Shown here: in pieces, positions 30,365 through 39,300 of the stretch | Layout: the number at the start of each line of letters is the position of its first letter | Position numbering within the stretch: position 1 is the first letter of the stretch | NCBI GenBank assembly: GCA_905221615.1 | Contig: CAJNDT010004713.1 | Span: 1-64,000, forward strand | Length of the DNA: 64,000 nt | Reading direction: 5' to 3' | From: Symbiodinium sp. CCMP2592 | Taxonomy: Eukaryota > Sar > Dinophyceae > Suessiales > Symbiodiniaceae | Translations under genes and position numbers: made by a program | Notes under the pieces: model-generated | Seen by the model: the letters and a program-made list of their open reading frames with translations, nothing else | What the model was told of the DNA's origin: nothing | The model's database searches: none

Positions 30365-32662
30365 TCAAGCGCCATTGCGGAGTGCGACGCAAGCCGAGCG
30401 ACGGCAGTGAGGCTGTGGCGGTGCGTTGGAAGTGAAGGCAGCTGTGCCTAGCTTGATCCCACATGCTGTGCGCAGCACGCCGGATTCGTCAGGTGGGCAG
30501 AGCGAGTGCCAACAGCCCCAAGGGCCTGTGCATGCAAAAAGCGGTGTTGGACCTTCCAAGTCGATTTGCAAGGGTTCTTTAGAGGATACTGACGATGCTT
30601 CGCTGGAGGATTCGGAGCTTTGGCGTTGCAACGCCGCGTTTTCCACCATCCAGGCTTCTTCATCTGAGAAGGGTGCGATGGGGTCCGGCGATTCTGGCGA
30701 GAATTGCTCAATGATGTCTGGCGAGCTCTGCGTAGCCTGTTGCGATGCCGGGTCCAGCTGTGTGGGTGCCGGATGATGTTGCGATGCGGCGTGCATTTCT
30801 TCGTGCCTGGATGCAAAAGCCTTCCAAGGACCTGCCAGGACTTCCTGGGCGGTGATGCTTTGCAGTGGCTCCCCCGCTGGGAGGTGAAAAGGGGGCTCTG
30901 GAATGGGTGCTTGGCCTCCTCTGGCAACACTGCGGTTTGGCCGCCAGCCTGTGCTGAATGCTTGTGCGAGGCGGTGCTGGAGGTCAAGGCTGTCGAAAGT
31001 GTCATTCCGGCTATAAAGCCTTGCGCTGTCCCTGTGGTGTCCTTGAGCCAGGCGTAGCTCTTTGTAGACGCGGAGCTGTGCGGCCGCTGCCAACAGGGTG
31101 CTTTTCATGCTGTGCAGTGTGAGTTGTCGCGCTTCGCTGGGCAAGAGACCACTGCCGCTGGCCTTCCATGGCAGTGTGGCCAGGTATCTAAGGCTGAGCA
31201 GGGCAGTGCAGTATGATGCTGGGGCAAGCTCTTCGACCAAGCTTTGGTCTAGTGCCGTGCTGAACCACAAAAAATCCGGCGGATCTCCCGATGAGGAGTC
31301 CACGATGCGGTGCAATGCTGAGAGCCAGTGCAGTGTCCAGCAGGTGGCCTTGCACCGGCCAGTGATACCCGCGAGGGTAACTGCGAATGGCTGGCCTTGC
31401 GTTGTAGTTTTCGTCGCCCAGCAGGTGCCGTGCAATGCAGAAGTGGAGAGCGATAGGCTGGAGAAGTCAATGCGTTGCAGGTCGCCAAAACGCAGACTAG
31501 CGTGGATGGCGAGCAGTGCAGCCCCCAGGACGGCGACAGTTGTGACGGGGGCGTTTGGGTCACAAACTCGCTGCTCCCAGGCAGCGATCAGTGCCCAGGG
31601 GATGGGCAGTGCTTCGCGACGGTCTTGAGCAGTGCCTTTGAGGGAATAGGCCCTTATAATCGGGCTGTCTAGTGCGTTGCTAAGGCATGACCACTGCGTT
31701 TGCCTTACGAACCAGCGAAGGGCTTTGATGGAAGAGGCGGCGCTGATGCGATGAATTTCCAGGTCTTGGCTGTGCGATGCCCTGGCCAGGGCGAGGAAAT
31801 CGAGTAGGCAGTGCAGGCTGACGTCGAAGAAGCTGACTGCGGAGCTGCAAAGAAAGTCCATGAATAGCGATGCAATGCGGAGATATCGCTCCAGTGTGCC
31901 TGGTGTGTTGTTGCGGATTACCGCCATAATATGGTCCGATGCTTGTTTGGCTGCTTCCACCGATTGCAAAAGATGCGAGGCTTTGCCGAGCTTGTACACT
32001 AGCTGCAGCCAAAGCGTACCGCATATGTTCATACGCGATGCTAGGGAGCTGCGCATGGTCCTGAATTTGACTATGCGAGGCTTGGGAGGTGCAAGGGGAA
32101 TCTGAGATGCCGGCGGCGGTCGTGGCGTTGCCGGAGAGCTTTGAAGAGAGCTGTGCGGGATGATTTGCGTGGCCGTGGATCCTGCAAGGCTGCGCGGCAG
32201 CGATGGAGGGGGCGGTGGTGGCAGGCCGCCAAACTGCAGTGCCGGCTCGGGCCTATATCTTTTCGGCGGCGGTGCTATGTGCAGTGCTCTATCCGCCTGC
32301 GGGACAGGCAGGTAAAATGTGTTCCGCCGGGGCGTTGCCCGGGCTGTGGCAGGGCCCACTATCAAGTCAGCGACTGTTGGAAGGTCGCCGTGGCTGTGCT
32401 TGGCGTGGGGCGGATTTTTTGGGTGTGCCTGCAACAGGCGCTGCCGTTGGAAGACCTGTGCAATAGAAGGCTGTATAGGTGCAGGGTCTTCGATGAAGTC
32501 GGAGCAAGGCAGTGCGGGTTCTGCAGCAAGCGCGGCCAGGTGTGCCTCAAAATCTTCGGCTATGCTTCTGGGAGGCGATGCTGGTTGAGACTCCACTTCG
32601 ATTGGAGTGGAAGGTGCGGTGGTGGTGCGATCTTGGCTTTGCAGGGCCCAACGACGTCTCAT
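30365..32662 (-). CDS. Tyrosine recombinase of YR retrotransposon copy 2
   Basis: A 765-residue intact protein from MRRRWALQSQ at 32662. I preferred this start to upstream Mets because copy 1 has MRQRWKRK at the equivalent place. The N-terminal third is Pro-rich and low-complexity. A core-binding type region follows (NNTPGTLERYLRIASLFMDF), then the catalytic domain: Arg in SLRFGDLQRID (about 390), HSMKS (about 517), GHH (about 541) and the probable nucleophile Tyr in ARLYSRND (about 549). The usual HxxR box reads HxxK, and copy 1 has HSLKS, so K is a lineage trait rather than damage. A C-terminal extension of about 200 residues (GWRPNRSVARGGQ and acidic Ser-rich tail) is shared by both copies and has no known role. 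Confidence 0.82.
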   Translation of the reverse strand: MRRRWALQSQDRTTTAPSTPIEVESQPASPPRSIAEDFEAHLAALAAEPALPCSDFIEDPAPIQPSIAQVFQRQRLLQAHPKNPPHAKHSHGDLPTVADLIVGPATARATPRRNTFYLPVPQADRALHIAPPPKRYRPEPALQFGGLPPPPPPSLPRSLAGSTATQIIPHSSLQSSPATPRPPPASQIPLAPPKPRIVKFRTMRSSLASRMNICGTLWLQLVYKLGKASHLLQSVEAAKQASDHIMAVIRNNTPGTLERYLRIASLFMDFLCSSAVSFFDVSLHCLLDFLALARASHSQDLEIHRISAASSIKALRWFVRQTQWSCLSNALDSPIIRAYSLKGTAQDRREALPIPWALIAAWEQRVCDPNAPVTTVAVLGAALLAIHASLRFGDLQRIDFSSLSLSTSALHGTCWATKTTTQGQPFAVTLAGITGRCKATCWTLHWLSALHRIVDSSSGDPPDFLWFSTALDQSLVEELAPASYCTALLSLRYLATLPWKASGSGLLPSEARQLTLHSMKSTLLAAAAQLRVYKELRLAQGHHRDSARLYSRNDTFDSLDLQHRLAQAFSTGWRPNRSVARGGQAPIPEPPFHLPAGEPLQSITAQEVLAGPWKAFASRHEEMHAASQHHPAPTQLDPASQQATQSSPDIIEQFSPESPDPIAPFSDEEAWMVENAALQRQSSESSSEASSVSSKEPLQIDLEGPTPLFACTGPWGCWHSLCPPDESGVLRTACGIKLGTAAFTSNAPPQPHCRRSACVALRNGA

Positions 32663-33194
32663 GGTTTGAACCGTTTGAGCAGAAAAAGGCTGCGGGAAAT
32701 GCTGTGCGTTGCTTGCGGGTTGTGTGAGACAAGCAGTGCTGTGCAGTGCAGAAATGTCAACCAAGCTCAAGCGACAGAGCTGACCTGTGCATTCAGGGCC
32801 GGGCCAACCTGAGAGTCCAGGCATTGCCTGGCCTGGAACGACGGGATGTGCTCGTACCGGTGGTCCTGACAGGTTCGCTGCATGGCGAGTGGCACACCGG
32901 TGAGTGCAACCATGGGGCCTTGCCAGGCAGTGCAGGGCTTCTGTCCTGACAGAATAGGCATAGCTGCGTAGCGACGGCTTGCTATGTATGAAGTGCAGTG
33001 CCGTGGCGGTGCTTTTTGCAGGCTGCCAGGCGCGGCAGTCGGGGCAGTTCGATGCTGCCGTGCATTTCAAAAACCACTGCAAGTGCGATGCGATGCTATG
33101 CTAAAGTATAATGGTGCTCGCCATTATCCTTAAGGCTAGGCTAGGCTAAGGTCGGATATGATGCATTGCGGGGCGGTGCAGGGATGGCAGGATC

Positions 33195-34142
33195 TCAATC
33201 AGAGTCCTGCTCATCCCTTTCTTTGCACTTGCTGCAGCGGTGCGGTGCATGGCCATCGCTTGGGGGGGGGTACCGCAACTTTTTGTTGCAGGCCGCCCCC
33301 CCAAACTTGCAATTCGTCTCGCACATTGCTGCGCAGAGCCAGTCGCCTTTGGCGCTCTTGTAGGCAGGGCGCTCATCCCCTAAGGGTGAGGTATACCACC
33401 TCACGTCGCAGTGGATGTGCGGGGACACTGCCACGCGGCGCGTGGCTGGGCGTTGCGTTGCGTGTGGCGGTGGCGGGGGAGGGTATCCCCAGTCAGCGGG
33501 GCAGGGCTGGGCAGGAGGCCATTGCTGCGGTGCGGGTTGCTGTGTCCAGGGCGGTGGTGCTGCTGTGAGAGGGGCGTATGCCATATGCTGTGCAAAAGGC
33601 GGTGCATGTTGGGGGGGGCCCCATTCTTGCTTCCCCCAGCCTTTGCCAAACTCCGGGGCCCCCCCCATTTGCCCGAAGTGCGGTGACGAGGGCATTGCAG
33701 TGCTGGGGACAGAAGACCCCCAGTCGTCTTCCACATCGCTCCACCTGGGGCGAGGCGGTGTGCGGTTGCGGCGCGGCGTGTGCTCCCGCTCTCTGCGAGG
33801 CGTAGTGCGGGGCGATGCCGGCGGTGTGGGCTGAGGTGGCGGTGCGGGTTGAGCTTGCTGTGCTGGGGGGGGTGGCTGTGCTTGTTGCTTTGCTGGTGGC
33901 CCTGTCCCGGGAGGTGCCTTGGCTGGGATGGTGGCCGTGGGGGGCGATGCGGATGCTGCTGCTGCTGCTGCGCTTTGCGGTGCGGTGCTTTGCTCTGCTG
34001 GACCAAAAATGGTCAGGCGAGCTTCGCTGAGCTCGCTTTGCAGTGCGTCGATTCTGCTGTAGCCGAGCTGCCGAAAAGCGCCGATGCGTTGCTCGCGGGA
34101 CGCCTGCAAAAGTGCTTGCAGTGCTGTGCTCGTTCCGGCCAT
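33195..34142 (-). CDS. Pro-rich ORF with C-terminal Cys/His module, YR element copy 2
   Basis: A 315-residue intact counterpart of 8149-9174. The N-terminus (MAGTSTALQALLQASREQRI, helical) resembles that of copy 1 only in length and Ala/Leu content. The middle is Pro/Gln/Ala-rich. The C-terminus has DVRWYTSP, CAAMCETNC, AACNKK and HRCSKCKERDEQ, matching the Cys spacing of copy 1. Retention in two diverged elements suggests a selected function, perhaps a small zinc-binding protein. No known DIRS protein is recognised. Confidence 0.68.
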   Translation of the reverse strand: MAGTSTALQALLQASREQRIGAFRQLGYSRIDALQSELSEARLTIFGPAEQSTAPQSAAAAAASASPPTATIPAKAPPGTGPPAKQQAQPPPPAQQAQPAPPPQPTPPASPRTTPRREREHTPRRNRTPPRPRWSDVEDDWGSSVPSTAMPSSPHFGQMGGAPEFGKGWGKQEWGPPQHAPPFAQHMAYAPLTAAPPPWTQQPAPQQWPPAQPCPADWGYPPPPPPHATQRPATRRVAVSPHIHCDVRWYTSPLGDERPAYKSAKGDWLCAAMCETNCKFGGAACNKKLRYPPPSDGHAPHRCSKCKERDEQDSD

Positions 34143-34816
34143 GCCTTGCGATGCGATGCGAGGCGAAGCGAATGCGAAGGCGATGCAGTGCAGTGCAAAA
34201 GCGAGGATGCTTGATCAGAAGGCTGTGCAACATCATGTGCAGTTAAGACAGTGCGAGGCAACACACAGGCAATGAAAGCAGTGCAACACGATGCAGATGC
34301 AGGGCTTGAGCAGTCCTCGCAGGTCGATGTAGTAGAAGTCCAGGACCTGGGCAGAGAGTGTTAGGGCAAGGCGGGGGTTTAGGGGTTGCAAACAGAGAAG
34401 GCTTGGCGCAGGCGACTGAGAGGTTCGAGTCGATGTTGTGGTCGTGACCTTGGCGAGGCAGCGACTATATTAAAGTAGCAAGTGAGGCCTTGCTAAAGCG
34501 TTGCTGAGCTGGGCACTGCGTGGCCAGGCAAAGAAAAGGGCCTTCAGTGCAAAAGGCCGCGCAATGAAAACAGAGAAGAGGCTTCTCTGGGGCCCATGCT
34601 GGGCTGATGCTGTCATGCGGCCTGCCAGGCGCGGCAAGTGCCGAAGAAAAGACCAGCTGGACTGGCCTGAGGGTGCAGCGCGGCTGACCTGACAAAGCTG
34701 TGCGAGGCTATGCGAGCCCAGCACGAAACAGCAAGTTGAGGGCAAGCTTGCAAAGAAATATAAGAAAGCAAGGCGTTCTTTCCCATGCGTGGCTATGCAA
34801 TGCGTTGCAAAAATCA

Positions 34817-35362
34817 TCAATCAATGAACTCAACTACGCAGAGCGTGCTGCGTTGCGGGTTGAAAGAGAATGGTGGCAAAACCTGTGCAAAAACGTCGTG
34901 ATCATGGTGTCGGAGCCAAACCATTGCAGTGCGTCCATCCAAAACCATGGTGCCTGTGCGTTGCATGACGCTCTGGATTGTGCGGTGCAATGTCGATGCC
35001 GTTGCTCGCAATGCTCGAGTTTCTGCGTATGCGAAGTGCCTGAGTAAATAAAATACAATATGGCTATCCAGCAATGTCCATGTCTTGCGCCATGAGCTGT
35101 GCTCTGCAGTGCTAGGGCTTGGTGTTGCGGTGCCTTGCGGGGCACTGCGGTGCATAGCATCCAATGCAAAAGCGCCGAAATGCATTGCATTCCACTGCAG
35201 TGCGGTGAAGGAAAAGCGCAAAAGCCGATACCTGAAAACGTCAAAACGCCGCTGTGCACTGCGTGCGGTGCGTTGCAACCTGCGTTGCAATTGCTGGCGC
35301 CATGCGACGAAGATGGATGCAATGGTAAGCCAGGCCCAGGCTGAGCGGGGCGTCGCAAGCAT
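34817..35362 (-). CDS. Hypothetical 5' ORF of YR element copy 2 (a)
   Basis: A 181-codon open frame. The segment LLDSHIVFYLLRHFAYAETR then ALRATASTLHRTIQ has a Leu-rich helix pair reminiscent of F-box sequences and of the neighbouring ORFs. Another frame over the same DNA is also open, so translation is uncertain. No recognised family. Confidence 0.35.
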   Translation of the reverse strand: MLATPRSAWAWLTIASIFVAWRQQLQRRLQRTARSAQRRFDVFRYRLLRFSFTALQWNAMHFGAFALDAMHRSAPQGTATPSPSTAEHSSWRKTWTLLDSHIVFYLLRHFAYAETRALRATASTLHRTIQSVMQRTGTMVLDGRTAMVWLRHHDHDVFAQVLPPFSFNPQRSTLCVVEFID

Positions 35363-35387
35363 TGCGGTGCAGGGCTATGAGCTGTGT

Positions 35388-35660
35388 CTAGTGCAGAGCT
35401 GCGCTGGCAATGTGTCGATCATGATTCGATAAAAACCACAAGTTGATGGCGGTGCAGTGCACTGCATTGCAAAGATGGCTTATGATTTTGCGTTCGTGCG
35501 ATGCAAGGCTGCTCAGAATAAAACATGCAATGCGTTGGGAAAACAGAATCTCCTTGAGCTCAGCGATAGAGAGCGTTGAAGGGACAGATCTGCTTGGCTG
35601 TGCGATGTAGATGCTCATCAGGGCCTCCACCTGCTGGGCGTGGCTGTGAAGGCTTGGCAT
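35388..35660 (-). CDS. Hypothetical 5' ORF of YR element copy 2 (b)
   Basis: A 90-codon ORF. AELKEILFSQRIACFILSSL then ASHERKIISHLCNAV parallels ELFISPRTASFVFSSLDWND in the ORF at 35699-35992: same length, same SxR...F.(L/F)SSL...(E/D)R pattern. This suggests the two adjacent ORFs arose by duplication. The function is not recognised; F-box-like character is speculative. Confidence 0.38.
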   Translation of the reverse strand: MPSLHSHAQQVEALMSIYIAQPSRSVPSTLSIAELKEILFSQRIACFILSSLASHERKIISHLCNAVHCTAINLWFLSNHDRHIASAALH

Positions 35661-35698
35661 CGGTAAAGAGACCCAAAGCTCCTCAAGGCTGAGCGATG

Positions 35699-35992
35699 TC
35701 AGTTTAGGTTCCAGAGTAGTGCAGCTCGGCGGTTTGCTGATAGATTACAAATGCTAAATGCGTTGCGATCATTCCAATCAAGGCTGCTGAAGACAAAGCT
35801 GGCTGTGCGAGGCGATATAAATAATTCCACAAGGTTGGGGAACACAGGTGGGGTGCTAACCTCACTGGCCGGCATTGCCATGCACTCTGCGAGCCATTCT
35901 TCGACTCTTGCTCTATGGCTGTGCGAGGGCTCTGGCGATCGTTCTATCGCCTTGGCGGTGCGTTGCTTCTTGTTCCCCACACGCTGTGACAT
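35699..35992 (-). CDS. Hypothetical 5' ORF of YR element copy 2 (c)
   Basis: A 97-residue ORF from MSQRVGNKKQRTAKAIERS at 35992. A basic N-terminus precedes VEEWLAECMAMPASEV and ELFISPRTASFVFSSLDWND, then SICNLSANRRAALLW. It lies just downstream of the copia insertion and could be translated from a separate ATG. It is the best-formed of the three small 5' ORFs. The helix pattern is weakly F-box-like, but I cannot assign a function. Confidence 0.42.
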   Translation of the reverse strand: MSQRVGNKKQRTAKAIERSPEPSHSHRARVEEWLAECMAMPASEVSTPPVFPNLVELFISPRTASFVFSSLDWNDRNAFSICNLSANRRAALLWNLN

Positions 35993-36024
35993 GGCAGGGA
36001 CAGGAAATGCAAGCGAAAGACTGT

Positions 36025-36029
36025 AATGC
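36025..36029. repeat. Target-site duplication AATGC (partner 45617-45621)
   Basis: The five bases AATGC precede the LTR at 36030 and follow the LTR ending at 45616. Five bp is the usual duplication size for copia integrases. Confidence 0.92.
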
Positions 36030-36327
36030 TGCTGATGTACACCGACATCGATCGAATTTGGGGATGCCATGATAAAGCGCACTGGTGTTTTTCTTCGCAC
36101 TACACAAGTAACAACGGTTGGAAGTCTGAGCACTGCTTGAATGTACAAATGTGCTGTGCTACTGTATCCTTCCACACAGCGCTTACTGGCTGCAACTGCA
36201 AAAGACTCTTCGTGGCCCAAGGGGATTTACGTAGCCTTCCCTGTGGACCAAAACATAACGTGTATTCGCGGATCAGAATGCTGCTCCCTTAGCACGCCAC
36301 AACAATCTGGATCTGGCTGCAACAACA
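36030..36327 (-). repeat. 3' LTR of copia element
   Basis: 298 bp, identical by eye to 45319-45616. It carries canonical TG...CA termini and is preceded on the element strand by a purine-rich run. Confidence 0.94.
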
Positions 36328-36345
36328 CTCCTCCTCTGGGCTGCC
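36328..36345 (-). promoter_or_regulatory. Polypurine tract of copia element
   Basis: On the minus strand GGCAGCCCAGAGGAGGAG abuts the 3' LTR (next bases TGTTGTTG), as expected of the plus-strand primer. Confidence 0.75.
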
Positions 36346-36371
36346 GAAAGGAATGTCCAGCACCTTTTTTC

Positions 36372-39300
36372 TCATAGTCGATCCCAGTTGTTGATGGTTC
36401 TGGATGCTGCCTGGCGATCCGCTATGTTGCTCCACGAAAGCAAAGTCCGACCTTGTAGGTTTCGATGGCGCCAAAGCCACAACAGGTATTTGTATTGCCT
36501 GACCGTAGGAAGATTTGCCTGGCCATACGTAGATGCCATTGCTCCTCCAAGTCGTGCTGCAAGGTCTCCCTTCAGCCCTGAAGTCTGAAGTCCGTTAACA
36601 CGCAAAGCTTCCCGGAGCTCCTCGCATCTCATCAGTCCAGCTACGTCAACGCTGACCCTCAGGACCTCGGTAGGATCGTCACCTCCTTGGCTTGGTGTAG
36701 GGGAAAGCAGCATCGGCCGGTGATTCTCGCCGGACTGCTCTCTTCCCCTTGAGGGCTGTGTTCTTGGGGGTGTTGTAACCCTCATGGTGGACGGTTGCGA
36801 TATAGGCGACCTCCTCGGACTCGTAGGCGTACTCGGTGTCGTGATGGGGTTGTTCCCCACCGTAGGTTCGACAGCAGCCTCGGCGCGTATGCGCTCTAGC
36901 TCTCGTTCGATCGCCTGCGTCGTAGCATCCCTCAATTTGCGAAGCTTCCTCAACTTCCGCTTGGAAGCTCCTGGGAGCCACTCTTGCGAGAGCTCTGCCA
37001 CAATCCACTTCAGTCCCTCCCATATAACCAGTCCACCCAACACCATTAGGAGAACCATGAATATTCCCGCCATGTCCCAGTCGATGGAGATGCGTCGCTC
37101 TCGGTCAGGTTCCCCCGATGCCATTGTCACCATCAAACAGCATATAGTGGCAACCAACATTTTTTCCGAAACTGCGGCTGTGCTTTTGACTCCATGACCA
37201 TGAACCGGAACTCCATCGCCAATCATGTTCCATCGTTGTAGTAGATCTCGTATTCGTTGTCCCGCCAATGCCTTGGTTAACAGGTCAGCTGGCTGGACCA
37301 GCCCCGGAACGTGGAACCCCTCGATCGCGCCTGCGGTGATCATCTCCTGCAGCCATGCTGACTTTAGTCTGAGGTGACGTGTCCTCCATGAGCCGTTCCC
37401 TGCGCTGGTGGTCAGCGCAGAGATACTGTCGGATCCAACCCTCTTCGTCTCAATCTCCTCCGAGAGGTCCACCAAAAGAGTTTCTATCCCCAGCAAAGCT
37501 ACGGCCCCTTCCAATATAGCTGTCAGCTCCGCCTCCGCCGTTGACAGCGCTATAGTTGACTGGCGCGACGATCGCCATGCAATGGGGTTCTTTCCCCATA
37601 CCACCAACCATCCTGTATGGCTTCTTTCACTCTCCGGCGCGAAGGCGGCGTCGGGAAACATGGTGAGGCTGTTGTCTCCCCCGCGGAAGGACATACGCCA
37701 CGCTTTGGTTCCATATAGGTACCTGATCATCTTTGTTCCCACCTCCATCGCTCGGTACGGGGCCTTAAGGGTAAGCGAAGACAGTAACGAGCATCCATAC
37801 GACAGGTCTGGCCGGGTCTTCTGGGATATCCACAACAACTCTCCTGTGACCCGCTGAGCCTGAGCAACGCCACCCTCATCTGCTTCCATATCCCCGTCTA
37901 TCACGCTGAAGCTGGCGGTCTCCTTGCTTACAGGGATCTTGTCGGACCTCTGGATACCGTAGTTGCGACACAACTCCTCGATGTAGGCCTGCTGTCCCAC
38001 CAGAATCATTGACTCATCATCGGTCATAGACAGCTCCATACCAAGGAACCTGAGTGGATTATCTCGCCGCAAAAAGGTCAACGGACTTGTGGCCCATACA
38101 CTCTGCACCAAGCTGGCCACTTCCTTCACAGCGTGCTCCAACCCAATGATTAACATGTCATCAACATATATGATGATCAACGCCTTCATCTCCCCCGACT
38201 CGTCTGTAACCACCCACCAACATGTTACAGTTCTGCCCTGCTTGAAGCGCCACCCAGACGGCGTAACCATGCTAGCCATCGTCCTGTCGCGGTAGGCCGA
38301 CCAGAGCATTGGTGCCTCCCTTAAGCCGTATAGGGCCCTAATCAAACCCCACAGCTCTTGAGGCAAAGTCAATGATAGCCTCTCCAACACCTTTGGCGGG
38401 CAAACCACAATAATTGGATCTCGCACTGACTCGCCGATCGGGGTGAGGATAAAGGCAGCGACCACATCAATTAGTGCCACCTGCCAACATCGGGAGCGTG
38501 ACATAGCCAATCCTGCCCGCACAGCCTCCGTAGGAGCCGTTTCACAGTAGTAGTCGGACATTGAGCTCGTCGCCATGTTTCCACAAACCACTAGTCGAGC
38601 CTTCCTTCGGAACCATGTTTTCTTGTCGGCTGGGTCAGCTGCATCGTTCGGCTTGATGGTATAGACCAGCTTGGTTGGTAGACGTTGAACACCCTTCTTC
38701 TGAAGCCACAGCGCCCTCTCTGGTGTCCCGGGCATTAGTCTCCGGATTGCTACTTCAATCCCCTTGACCTCCTTGGCGATGGCTTCCTTCCACTCATCCA
38801 GGTGCAATAGTGCCTCACGTGGATCCACTGTGTAGGTCACCTGGAGGGGCTCCGTGAGGTTGGTCAGGATCTGCTCCACGTCCTTCGTGTAGGTCACCTC
38901 CGTTTTGTTCACTCTGGGAAAATCCTGACGCAGGCTCCCCTTTGACGAGCTCCCCACTTTGACGCGTCCCTTTTCTGCTTCGACAAACATTTCCCAATCA
39001 TCGTCGCTCAAGCCGCCGTCCTCATCGGTGTTTGTGACCTGCTCCTCCTGGACCTCTACCCTGTCCAACCGGGGGCCTGACTCTTGAATCTTCACAAAGT
39101 ACTCTGGCAACTGTGACAACGGTGTTGGGTAGCCGTAGGAGTCCAGGGCCTTCACATCTTCATAGGAGAGTTTCCCCAGGCTGTCCGGGGTATAGGCTAT
39201 GAGATTGATGCGAGTTCCCTCCCATGGCAGAACTTCGTGTGCTCGCCTTGGATCTAGCTCCACGGTCCTTCCCTCTTTCATCTCGTGGACCTGTCCATAG

